Below, piece by piece: positions 16,722 through 23,674 of a DNA stretch of 64,000 bases. This DNA comes from Cedecea selenatireducens (GTDB lineage: Bacteria; Pseudomonadota; Gammaproteobacteria; Enterobacterales; Enterobacteriaceae), in the NCBI RefSeq assembly GCF_042138895.1, contig NZ_JBHIKW010000002.1, positions 1 to 64,000 on the forward strand, in the 5' to 3' direction. The notes beneath the pieces are model-generated. The model was given only the letters and a program-made list of their open reading frames with translations, made no database searches and was not told the origin of the DNA. A program made the position numbers and the translations under genes. How positions within the stretch are numbered: position 1 is the stretch's first letter; each line of letters starts with the position of its first letter.

Positions 16722-17851
16722 TACGCGCCCTCCCCAAGGCCTGCAGCGATGGCATCGCCAATCGCCTTCAGCGCCAGTTCAGCATCTTCACCCTGCGCGG
16801 TGAAGCGCAGGCGATGGCCTTTTTTCACACCCAGCGCCACAACTTTCATCAGGCTACGTCCATTTGCCGGCTTGCCGGTTCCATCAAGGTTTGTCACGGT
16901 AATTTCGCTATTGAATTGTTTTATGGTGTTGACCAGCGCAGTACCCGGCCGGGCGTGCAGGCCATGTTCATTTCGCACGGTGAACTCAGCGCTCAGCGCC
17001 TCTTCTGCCGGAGCATCGTCGCTGGTCAGCAGCGTCAGCAATGCCGGTGCATCCGCGCTTAACAGTTTGTCGGCACGGTTGCCAATCAGCATGTCGCTCA
17101 GGCGGTTCAGCACCTGCAGCGGCTGCTCGTCTGCAACGGCCACGGTCAGCAGCAAATTCACCGGGTTTCCGTTCGCTTCAAAGCCTGCGGCCGGGCGGCT
17201 AACCGCGACGGCGCTGGCCAGATTGCCTGCCGCGCTGTCGTTCAGCCAGATGCCCTGCCCGAGATACAGCGGGTTACCGGCAATAACGTTGCTGACGAAA
17301 GCCGCGTCGACCGCGCCCGCCTGCTTGAGGCGACCGGCGTTCAACGCCTGGAGGGTCATCAGGTCGCTGGCGTCGACGTTCAGCGCCAGCAGGCTGTTAT
17401 CCAGCAGCAGCGCGGTAGTTTGTTTCTCGCCCATCAGCAGCGCGCGAAGTTCTTCCGCGCTGGCTGCGGACTTCAGCTGTTCAGCCACGTCGTCGTCGCT
17501 CAGCACGTGGGTCAGCTGACGCAGCAGCCCGAGGTGCTCGTCAGAGCTGGCGGCAATGCCGATCGCCACATAGGCGGTCTGGCCCTCGCCCCACTCCACG
17601 CCCTGCGGGAACTGGAAAACCTGAACGCCGGTTTTCAGCACCAGGCCACGCGTGTCGGTGGTGCCGTGCGGGATGGCAATCCCGTTGCCTAAATAGGTTG
17701 TCGTCTGCTGCTCACGCGCCAGCATGCCGTTGACATAGCCTTCGCCGACGTTGCCTGCCTGCACAAGGGCAGCGGCAACCTGGCGGATAGCCTCTTCTTT
17801 GCTCCCGGCTGACTCGCCCGGGTGAATATCCTGCACAGATAACTGGAACAT
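16721..17851 (-). CDS. fruB: Fructose PTS multiphosphoryl transfer protein FruB (EIIA-M-HPr)
   Basis: Passes phosphate from EI to FruA. 376 residues with three parts: EIIA-Fru (1-145, active H62 in AIPHGTTDTR), a central M domain and a C-terminal HPr-like domain (about 285-376) with the active histidine in EHGLHARPGTALV and NGRSLMKVVALG. First gene of fruBKA. The Cra repressor sites directly upstream would be released by fructose 1-phosphate. Confidence 0.96.
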   Translation of the reverse strand: MFQLSVQDIHPGESAGSKEEAIRQVAAALVQAGNVGEGYVNGMLAREQQTTTYLGNGIAIPHGTTDTRGLVLKTGVQVFQFPQGVEWGEGQTAYVAIGIAASSDEHLGLLRQLTHVLSDDDVAEQLKSAASAEELRALLMGEKQTTALLLDNSLLALNVDASDLMTLQALNAGRLKQAGAVDAAFVSNVIAGNPLYLGQGIWLNDSAAGNLASAVAVSRPAAGFEANGNPVNLLLTVAVADEQPLQVLNRLSDMLIGNRADKLLSADAPALLTLLTSDDAPAEEALSAEFTVRNEHGLHARPGTALVNTIKQFNSEITVTNLDGTGKPANGRSLMKVVALGVKKGHRLRFTAQGEDAELALKAIGDAIAAGLGEGA

Positions 17852-18238
17852 AGATCTCCTCTCTCGCCGAATTGAAACGATTCAGCTTGGTTGAGAAAAA
17901 ATGCGCCATCTCGAGCTGCGGGATGCAAAAAGATGACGCTGAAACGTTTCAAGGAGTGTTGCGCTAATGCTGCATTCCACGCAACATTTCTCGCATTTCT
18001 GTTTGCGAAATTTAGAGCTTCAGCACATTTTCAGTTTAGCAGACGGTAAGTTCAGCGCCTGGGCAGGCTATTTCCGGCCAGCATCAGCAAACTTCAGCTA
18101 CTCCAGGCGTGCCCTGGCCGGGGTTCTACCGCTGTGGATGATTTGTGCTGGCGGTCTCGCAGAGCGGGCGGGTAAATCTGTTTATTTCAAGGTAACGGGC
18201 GTAAACTCCGCGCATTCTTTTTCCTGTCACCGATTAGC
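17852..18238. promoter_or_regulatory. fruB-setB intergenic region with two Cra (FruR) operators
   Basis: Two close matches to the Cra consensus TGAAACGnTTCA: TTGAAACGATTCAG (17872-17885, about 20 bp before fruB) and GCTGAAACGTTTCAA (17938-17952, nearly palindromic). Their centres lie about 66 bp apart, so looping or promoter coverage is possible. GGAG/GAGAGG before 17851 serves fruB. The rest (17953-18238) leads into setB on the other strand; no setB operator or small gene is evident in it. Confidence 0.85.
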
Positions 18239-19423
18239 ATGCAAAACGCTCCCGTTACCGCAGCCCGCAAGCCCCTGGATTTCACCTCAAGCGCCTTTTT
18301 GATTGTGGCATTTTTGACCGGCATCGCCGGCGCACTCCAAACGCCGACGCTAAGCCTGTTTTTGACCGATGAAGTCCACGTTCGCCCCGCGCTGGTCGGT
18401 TTTTTCTTCACCGGCAGCGCGGTGATAGGTATTTTGGTGAGCCAGTTTTTAGCCGGGCGCTCTGACCGTAAAGGTGACCGCAAAACGCTGATTTTTGCCT
18501 GCTGCCTGCTCGGCGCGCTGGGCTGCATTCTGTTCGCCTGGAATCGTAACTACTTCATTTTGCTGTTCGTCGGGGTGTTTCTCAGCAGCTTCGGCTCCAC
18601 GGCCAACCCGCAGATGTTTGCGCTAGCCCGCGAGCATGCCGACCATACCGGGCGCGAAGCGGTGATGTTCAGCTCTATCCTGCGGGCGCAGGTTTCTCTT
18701 GCCTGGGTCATTGGACCGCCGATTGCCTACGCGCTGGCGATGGGATTTGGCTTCAAAGCGATGTACCTGAGCGCCGCATTTGCCTTTGTCATTTGCGGCG
18801 CGATGGTCTGGCTATTTTTGCCGTCGATGCGCAAAGAACCTGCGGTAAAAACGACGGTCACGCTGGAGTCGCCGCGCCGTAATCGCCGCGATGCCCTGCT
18901 GCTGTTTGCCGCCTGTACCATGATGTGGGGTTGCAACAGCCTGTACATCATTAATATGCCGCTCTATATCATCAATGAGTTACATCTGCCGGAGAAGCTC
19001 GCCGGGATAATGATGGGCACCGCCGCCGGGCTGGAAATTCCGACCATGTTGATAGCGGGCTACTACGCAAAACGCTTCGGTAAACGCTTCCTGATGCGCT
19101 TCGCCGTCGCGGCAGGGTTGCTGTTCTATATTGGGATGGTGGCGCTGACTAACGAATATATGCTGCTTGGGCTGCAGCTGTTAAACGCCATCTTTATCGG
19201 GATTCTGGCCGGGATCGGCATGATCTATTTTCAGGACCTCATGCCAGGGCAGGCAGGAGCGGCTACCACGCTGTATACCAACACCACCCGCGTGGGCTGG
19301 ATTATTGCTGGCTCACTTGCCGGGGTTGTGGCGGAGATCTGGAACTACCACAGCGTTTTCTTCATCGCGCTGGGGATGATAGCCATCAGCGTTTATTGCA
19401 TGGCACGGATCAAAGATATTTAA
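18239..19423 (+). CDS. setB: Sugar efflux transporter SetB
   Basis: Major facilitator superfamily proton-linked exporter of the SET family, 394 residues (E. coli 393), 12 predicted membrane spans. Family motifs: GSAVIGILVSQFLAGRSDRK between TM2 and TM3, FGSTANPQMFALAREHAD, and MPGQAGAATTLYTNTTRVG in the C-terminal half. E. coli SetB exports lactose and glucose in vitro; its physiological substrate is unsettled. It is divergent from fruBKA and its last 4 nt overlap the convergent yeiW stop. Confidence 0.94.
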   Translation: MQNAPVTAARKPLDFTSSAFLIVAFLTGIAGALQTPTLSLFLTDEVHVRPALVGFFFTGSAVIGILVSQFLAGRSDRKGDRKTLIFACCLLGALGCILFAWNRNYFILLFVGVFLSSFGSTANPQMFALAREHADHTGREAVMFSSILRAQVSLAWVIGPPIAYALAMGFGFKAMYLSAAFAFVICGAMVWLFLPSMRKEPAVKTTVTLESPRRNRRDALLLFAACTMMWGCNSLYIINMPLYIINELHLPEKLAGIMMGTAAGLEIPTMLIAGYYAKRFGKRFLMRFAVAAGLLFYIGMVALTNEYMLLGLQLLNAIFIGILAGIGMIYFQDLMPGQAGAATTLYTNTTRVGWIIAGSLAGVVAEIWNYHSVFFIALGMIAISVYCMARIKDI

Positions 19424-19674
19424 GGTGCCGTGGCGGCTTCAAGGTGAATCAGATACGCCATTGCCTGCTGGCGAGAGGTGCCGCACATCTCCCTTGCTGG
19501 CTGGAGGCCGCCGCAAACTTTAGGCCGTAAAGGCGAACCGAACAGTTTGCAACGCAGGCGCTCGTCCAGCTGAACGCAGGGCGTGTTGGCGGGCTTCCCC
19601 TCCGGCATACCGGGGATCGGCGTTGATATTGAAGGCGCGGTACAGCAGGCGCCGCAGTCAGGACGACACTCCAT
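19420..19674 (-). CDS. yeiW: YeiW / YkgJ-family cysteine-cluster protein
   Basis: 84-residue protein with an N-terminal CxxCxACC-type cluster (MECRPDCGACCTAP) and further cysteines (CVQLDERLRCKLF, PKVCGGLQ, EMCG), the pattern of the YkgJ zinc- or iron-chelating family (UPF0153). Exact function is unknown; metal binding is inferred from cysteine spacing. It is convergent with setB, the two stops overlapping by 4 nt, as in E. coli. No membrane segment or signal peptide. Confidence 0.88.
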   Translation of the reverse strand: MECRPDCGACCTAPSISTPIPGMPEGKPANTPCVQLDERLRCKLFGSPLRPKVCGGLQPAREMCGTSRQQAMAYLIHLEAATAP

Positions 19675-19807
19675 TTATTTTTCCGCCAGCGTCAGAGGGT
19701 GCGTGACAATAGCAGACCCGGTGCCTGCGTCAATCTAACAATTCATTTAACATCATTCCTCCTTCCAGGATACACTTGCGCCACAACGACTACGGATCGG
19801 TAACGTT

Positions 19808-20248
19808 TTGTCACGGCGCAATCACTTTCACCGAACAGCCTGCTGGCTGGCGCTGCTTGCCGTTGCCATGCTGTTTATTGCACCGGTTATTTCAAAATCG
19901 CTGATGCACCATTCAGCCTGCGAACACAGCAGCATGATGATGACAATGGACATGTCTGACATGGACCATCACATGCCCATGCCCGAGCCGTGCCCTCAAG
20001 CTTCAATGCCGCACAATATGCTGATGTCCGGCCCTGGGATGTCGCCCGGGGAAGAGATCGCCTGCGGATACTGCCAGCTGCTGATCCACCTGCCTTTTAT
20101 TCAGTTCTGCCTCACGGTTTTACTGCTGTTGCTGCTGACTGGCGTGCGCCGAACGCCGGTGCTCGCCCTGTGCTGCGCCACGCTATCTCGCCCCTGGTCA
20201 CCTCATCCGGCCCGTGCCCCGCCCTCTGCTGCCTTTTGCTTCGCATAA
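19808..20248 (+). CDS. DUF2946-family protein, copper-associated
   Basis: 146 residues: an N-terminal hydrophobic segment (CWLALLAVAMLFIAPVISKS), then a His/Met-rich stretch (residues about 34-80, e.g. HHSACEHSSMMMTMDMSDMD), a CGYCQLL motif, and a second hydrophobic helix (FCLTVLLLLLLTG). DUF2946 proteins commonly sit next to TonB-dependent copper receptors, as here (107 bp upstream of one). The Met/His-rich part suggests Cu(I) binding in the periplasm; the true role is unknown. The start is unsure: the best in-frame start is TTG 19808, with no clear Shine-Dalgarno. The C-terminus is Pro/Ala-rich. Confidence 0.75.
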   Translation: MSRRNHFHRTACWLALLAVAMLFIAPVISKSLMHHSACEHSSMMMTMDMSDMDHHMPMPEPCPQASMPHNMLMSGPGMSPGEEIACGYCQLLIHLPFIQFCLTVLLLLLLTGVRRTPVLALCCATLSRPWSPHPARAPPSAAFCFA

Positions 20249-20265
20249 CACTCTAATAATTAACT

Positions 20266-20337
20266 GCGTAACGCTGGCGGCAACGTTGAAGCGTTGTCTC
20301 ATGCGCGCTCTTTTAATCAAGAGCGGCGACGTTACGC
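20266..20337 (+). promoter_or_regulatory. Structured leader (predicted three-way junction) of the copper receptor gene
   Basis: Outer stem GCGTAACG (20266-20273) with CGTTACGC (20330-20337) encloses hairpin 1, GGCAACG (20279-20285) with CGTTGTC (20292-20298), and hairpin 2, CGCTCTT (20306-20312) with AAGAGCG (20319-20325), both with 6-nt loops. It ends 18 bp before the start codon, with AAGGACAGTAAGG between. It does not match any riboswitch I recognise. It could be a cis-regulatory RNA or a processing structure between the DUF2946 and receptor cistrons. Confidence 0.5.
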
Positions 20338-20355
20338 CTGAAGGACAGTAAGGCA

Positions 20356-22425
20356 ATGATGAAAACGCATTTAAAGCCGCTGGTATCGCTGATACTGCTG
20401 GCTATCTCCTCTCCTGCGGCCATCGCGGCGGGAGCGCATGAAGCTATGGATATGCAGGACGACTCCGTGATGATAGTCACCTCTCCGGCGTCATCGCCGC
20501 TGGAGGTTGTGACGTCTCCAAAAACGCCGCGCCAGCCCGTTCCGGCAAGCGACGGGTCTGACTATCTGAAGACGATTCCAGGTTTCTCGCAAATCCGCAA
20601 CGGCGGCACCAACGGCGACCCGGTATTTCGCGGTATGTTCGGCTCTCGCCTGCGTATTCTGACCAACAATGGTGAAATGCCGGGCGCCTGTCCGGCCAGA
20701 ATGGACGCCCCTGGCTCTTATATTTCGCCGGAAAGCTTTGATCTGCTGACGCTGATTAAAGGGCCAGAGAGCGTACTTTGGGGGCCGGGTAACTCGGCGG
20801 GAACGGTGCGCTTCGACAGGGAACCGCCACGCTTTGAAAAAGCGGGCATTCAGGGCACGGCCAGCCTGCTTACCGCCTCTAATCAGCGCTGGGACAGCAA
20901 CGCGGACGTTAGCCTCGGCAATGAGGAAGGTTATCTAAGGCTGATCGGCAATAAATCCCATTCAGGTGATTACGAAGACGGCAACGGTAACCGGGTGGCC
21001 TCGAAGTGGGATAAATGGAACACCGACGTGGCCCTGGGCTGGACGCCCGACAAGGACACGCTGCTTGAGCTGACCGCCGGGAAAGGCAACGGCGAAGCCC
21101 GCTATGCCGGTCGCAGCATGGACGGCTCGCAGTTCAGGCGAGACAGCCTCGGCGCGCGTTTTGAAGCATCGAACATTGGCGACGTGTTCAATAAGTTCGA
21201 AACCAACGTTTATTACAACTATGCCAACCACATCATGGATAACTACTCGCTACGATCGCCGGGGACAATGTCCGGCGGGATGTCTGGCGGGCACATGGCC
21301 TCATCGATGGGCATGGATATGGGCGGCGCAATGAACATGGGTTCGTCGATGAGCATGAATATGCCGATGGCGATGCAGCTCGATCGCCGCACGATTGGCG
21401 GACGTATGATGGGCACCTGGATCTGGTCAGATTACGAACTGCGTAGCGGCATCGACGGCCAGCAAAGCACCCACCGCAGCAAGCAGGATGCCGGCTGGAA
21501 GCAAGATGCTCGTTTCCAGGACGCTGGCGTCTTTAGCGAGCTAACCTGGAATGCTGACGCCAACGGTAAAGTTATCGGCGGCGCGCGCCTCGACCGCACG
21601 CGCGTCAATAACGATACGGGCGTGGGCGCCAGCGTGCGCAGCAAAACATTACCGGCAGGTTTTGTCCGCTATGAGCAAACGCTCAGCGACATCCCGGTCA
21701 TGCTGTATGCCGGCGTTGGCTACACCGAACGCTTCCCGGATTACTGGGAGCTGTTTTCGCCCACCTACGGACCGGACGGATCTAAAAATGTCTTCGATAA
21801 CCTGAAAACGGAAAAAACCACGCAGTTAGACATTGGCGCGCAGTACAGCGGCGAGCGCTTTAATAGCTGGGTTTCTGCGTATCTTGGCCGGGTGAATGAT
21901 TTCATCCTGTTCCGCTATGACCCTGATAACGCGCGCGTGAGCCAGGCCGATAACGTTGACGCCACGATTATGGGCGGCGAAATGGGCATGAGCTATGCGC
22001 TGACCGAAGCATGGAAGGCGGACGCAAGCCTTGCCTACGCCTGGGGGCAAAACACCAGCGACCATCAGCCGCTGCCGCAAATTGCCCCGTTGGAAACACG
22101 CTTTGGCCTGACCTGGGAACAGGGAGACTGGAGCAGTACCGGCCTGCTGCGCGTGGTCAGCGGCCAGCAGCGGGTTGCGCTAAACGAAGGCAACGTGGTC
22201 GGGAAAGACTTTGATAAAAGCAGCGGCTTCGCGATTTTCTCCGCCAACGCGGCCTATCGCCTTAGCAAGGCCATCAAGCTCAGCGCCGGGGTCGATAACC
22301 TGTTCAACAAAACCTACAGCGAGCACCTGAACCTGGCGGGCAACAGCAGCTTTGGCTATTCGTCCAATACCCCGGTTAATGAACCAGGCCGGACGGTCTG
22401 GGGCAAAGTGAACGTCACGTTTTAA
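20356..22425 (+). CDS. TonB-dependent copper receptor (OprC/NosA-like)
   Basis: 689-residue outer-membrane receptor: signal peptide ending AIAA (about residue 25), TonB-box-like DSVMIVTSP, plug domain with the copper-receptor hallmarks DYLKTIPGFSQIRNGGTNGD, FRGMFGSRLRILTNNGEMPG, ACPARMDAP and IKGPESVLWGPGNSAGTVRF, and a barrel ending in VNVTF. A Met-rich extracellular loop spans residues 305-340 (repeats such as SMGMDMGGAMNMG), fitting Cu(I)/Cu(II) capture. Homologues import copper or load outer-membrane copper proteins. The ATG at 20356 follows AAGGACAGTAAGG. Gene context (DUF2946 upstream) supports copper. No gene symbol is used because the enterobacterial orthologue has no settled name. 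Confidence 0.88.
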   Translation: MMKTHLKPLVSLILLAISSPAAIAAGAHEAMDMQDDSVMIVTSPASSPLEVVTSPKTPRQPVPASDGSDYLKTIPGFSQIRNGGTNGDPVFRGMFGSRLRILTNNGEMPGACPARMDAPGSYISPESFDLLTLIKGPESVLWGPGNSAGTVRFDREPPRFEKAGIQGTASLLTASNQRWDSNADVSLGNEEGYLRLIGNKSHSGDYEDGNGNRVASKWDKWNTDVALGWTPDKDTLLELTAGKGNGEARYAGRSMDGSQFRRDSLGARFEASNIGDVFNKFETNVYYNYANHIMDNYSLRSPGTMSGGMSGGHMASSMGMDMGGAMNMGSSMSMNMPMAMQLDRRTIGGRMMGTWIWSDYELRSGIDGQQSTHRSKQDAGWKQDARFQDAGVFSELTWNADANGKVIGGARLDRTRVNNDTGVGASVRSKTLPAGFVRYEQTLSDIPVMLYAGVGYTERFPDYWELFSPTYGPDGSKNVFDNLKTEKTTQLDIGAQYSGERFNSWVSAYLGRVNDFILFRYDPDNARVSQADNVDATIMGGEMGMSYALTEAWKADASLAYAWGQNTSDHQPLPQIAPLETRFGLTWEQGDWSSTGLLRVVSGQQRVALNEGNVVGKDFDKSSGFAIFSANAAYRLSKAIKLSAGVDNLFNKTYSEHLNLAGNSSFGYSSNTPVNEPGRTVWGKVNVTF

Positions 22426-22432
22426 TCATCCA

Positions 22433-22451
22433 GGCCCCGAACACCGGGGCC
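22433..22451 (+). terminator. Terminator-like hairpin after the copper receptor gene
   Basis: GGCCCCG-AACAC-CGGGGCC, 7-bp GC stem 8 bp past the stop; the tail (ATTACTCTTATT) is only weakly U-rich. Confidence 0.5.
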
Positions 22452-22486
22452 ATTACTCTTATTAATTCACCAGCCAGGAGGCTGAT

Positions 22487-22747
22487 ATGCTTGCAAAACT
22501 TCGTACACCCGAAGGTAAAAAATTCCTTATCGCGGTCGTGATTGTCTTCACCATCGTGGTGTCACTGATTTCAAAGGTCACCTTTGAAGGCGTGGAGGAG
22601 CAGTACAACTGGCCGATGGAACAATGGACGCTGGACATGTTTATCATGCAGGGTGCATGGGTCGCCATCTACACGATTATGTTCACCATTCTGTGCTCGC
22701 TGCCGTTTGCTTTCTATTTCTTAGCGCCGAAGGATGGCCGCGGCTAA
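22487..22747 (+). CDS. Small inner-membrane protein (probable DUF2534 family)
   Basis: 86 residues with two hydrophobic helices (about 12-30 and 52-78) separated by an acidic/aromatic segment (EGVEEQYNWPMEQW). Strong ribosome binding site CCAGGAGGCTGAT before ATG 22487. The DUF2534 assignment is from memory of similar short enterobacterial proteins and is unverified; no function is known. It lies between the copper receptor gene and efpL, separated from the former by a GC hairpin and from the latter by an 11-bp inverted repeat CGTGCCGACAA/TTGTCGGCACG (22765-22795). Confidence 0.75.
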   Translation: MLAKLRTPEGKKFLIAVVIVFTIVVSLISKVTFEGVEEQYNWPMEQWTLDMFIMQGAWVAIYTIMFTILCSLPFAFYFLAPKDGRG

Positions 22748-22764
22748 GCCTGCTCTGCCACTGC

Positions 22765-22795
22765 CGTGCCGACAAAGCAGCATGTTGTCGGCACG
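22765..22795 (+). terminator. Inverted repeat downstream of the small membrane protein gene
   Basis: Perfect 11-bp stem CGTGCCGACAA (22765-22775) / TTGTCGGCACG (22785-22795), 9-nt loop, no U-tract. A weak terminator or mRNA-stabilising hairpin. Confidence 0.45.
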
Positions 22796-22910
22796 CCTGC
22801 CTTAAACCCCTTACTTTAATGCTTCTTTATCAAATCCACTTGCCTGAAACGCGCCTCACGAGTACTTTGACGCAATATTTTCGCATCTCAATTTTTGACA
22901 GGAAACACCG

Positions 22911-23483
22911 ATGGCAAGAGCTAACGAAATCAAAAAAGGCATGGTTCTCAATTACAACGGCAAGCTGCTGATTGTTAAAGATATTGATATCCAGGCACCT
23001 AGCGCCCGCGGCGCAGCAACCCTGTACAAGATGCGTTTCTCCGACGTTCGTACCGGGCAGAAAGTGGAAGAGCGCTTCAAGGGTGACGATATCGTTGACA
23101 CTATTACCCTGACCCGCCGTTTCGTTGATTTCTCCTATATCGACGGCAACGAATACGTGTTCATGGATAAAGAAGATTACACGCCGTATATCTTCACCAA
23201 AGACCAGATTGAAGAAGAGCTGCAGTTCATTCCTGAAGGCGGTATGCCGGATATGCAGGTTCTGACCTGGGACGGCCAGCTGCTGGCGCTGGAGCTGCCG
23301 CAAACCGTGGATCTGGAAATCATCGAAACCGCACCGGGCATCAAGGGCGCTTCCGCCAGCTCCCGCACCAAACCTGCCACCCTGTCCACCGGCCTGGTGA
23401 TTCAGGTGCCGGAATACATGGTTGCCGGCGAGAAAATCCGCATTCATATCGCGGAAAAGCGCTCCATGGGCCGCGCTGACTGA
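22911..23483 (+). CDS. efpL: Elongation factor P-like protein EfpL (YeiP)
   Basis: 190 residues, the length of E. coli YeiP/EfpL. Three OB-like domains: KOW-like N-domain (1-65), central OB (66-125), C-terminal OB (126-190). The beta3-beta4 tip holds arginine (R33 in PSARGAATLYK) rather than the modified lysine of EF-P, diagnostic of the EfpL branch, which relieves ribosome stalling at a subset of proline motifs. ATG 22911 is preceded by ACAGGAAACACCG. Followed by a strong terminator. Confidence 0.95.
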   Translation: MARANEIKKGMVLNYNGKLLIVKDIDIQAPSARGAATLYKMRFSDVRTGQKVEERFKGDDIVDTITLTRRFVDFSYIDGNEYVFMDKEDYTPYIFTKDQIEEELQFIPEGGMPDMQVLTWDGQLLALELPQTVDLEIIETAPGIKGASASSRTKPATLSTGLVIQVPEYMVAGEKIRIHIAEKRSMGRAD

Positions 23484-23492
23484 TGATTAATG

Positions 23493-23516
23493 ACGCTCCT
23501 ACGGGAGCGTTTTTTC
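23493..23516 (+). terminator. Terminator of efpL
   Basis: ACGCTCC-TACG-GGAGCGT followed by TTTTT; the loop is a C(UACG)G tetraloop. A strong intrinsic terminator 10 bp past the stop. Confidence 0.92.
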
Positions 23517-23674
23517 TCTCTACCCACCAAAGTTATTATACCAATTAAACCTTTCCGCCTTATTATCAGACCTGAATCACACAAAAACGATTAAATTAAT
23601 AGACCAATTTCATTTCCTGTCATACAGCTTTACACTGCAAAGGTTCCCATCTCCCTCACCCAGGATGCCAATCT

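Noticed and set aside
17967..18302. Plus-strand frame of 111 codons in the fruB-setB gap
   Set aside because: It overlaps the conserved setB start in another frame, has no good ribosome binding site and no recognisable product.
22624..22971. Plus-strand frame overlapping the small membrane protein gene and the efpL start
   Set aside because: It crosses two better-supported genes and an inverted repeat; no homology.
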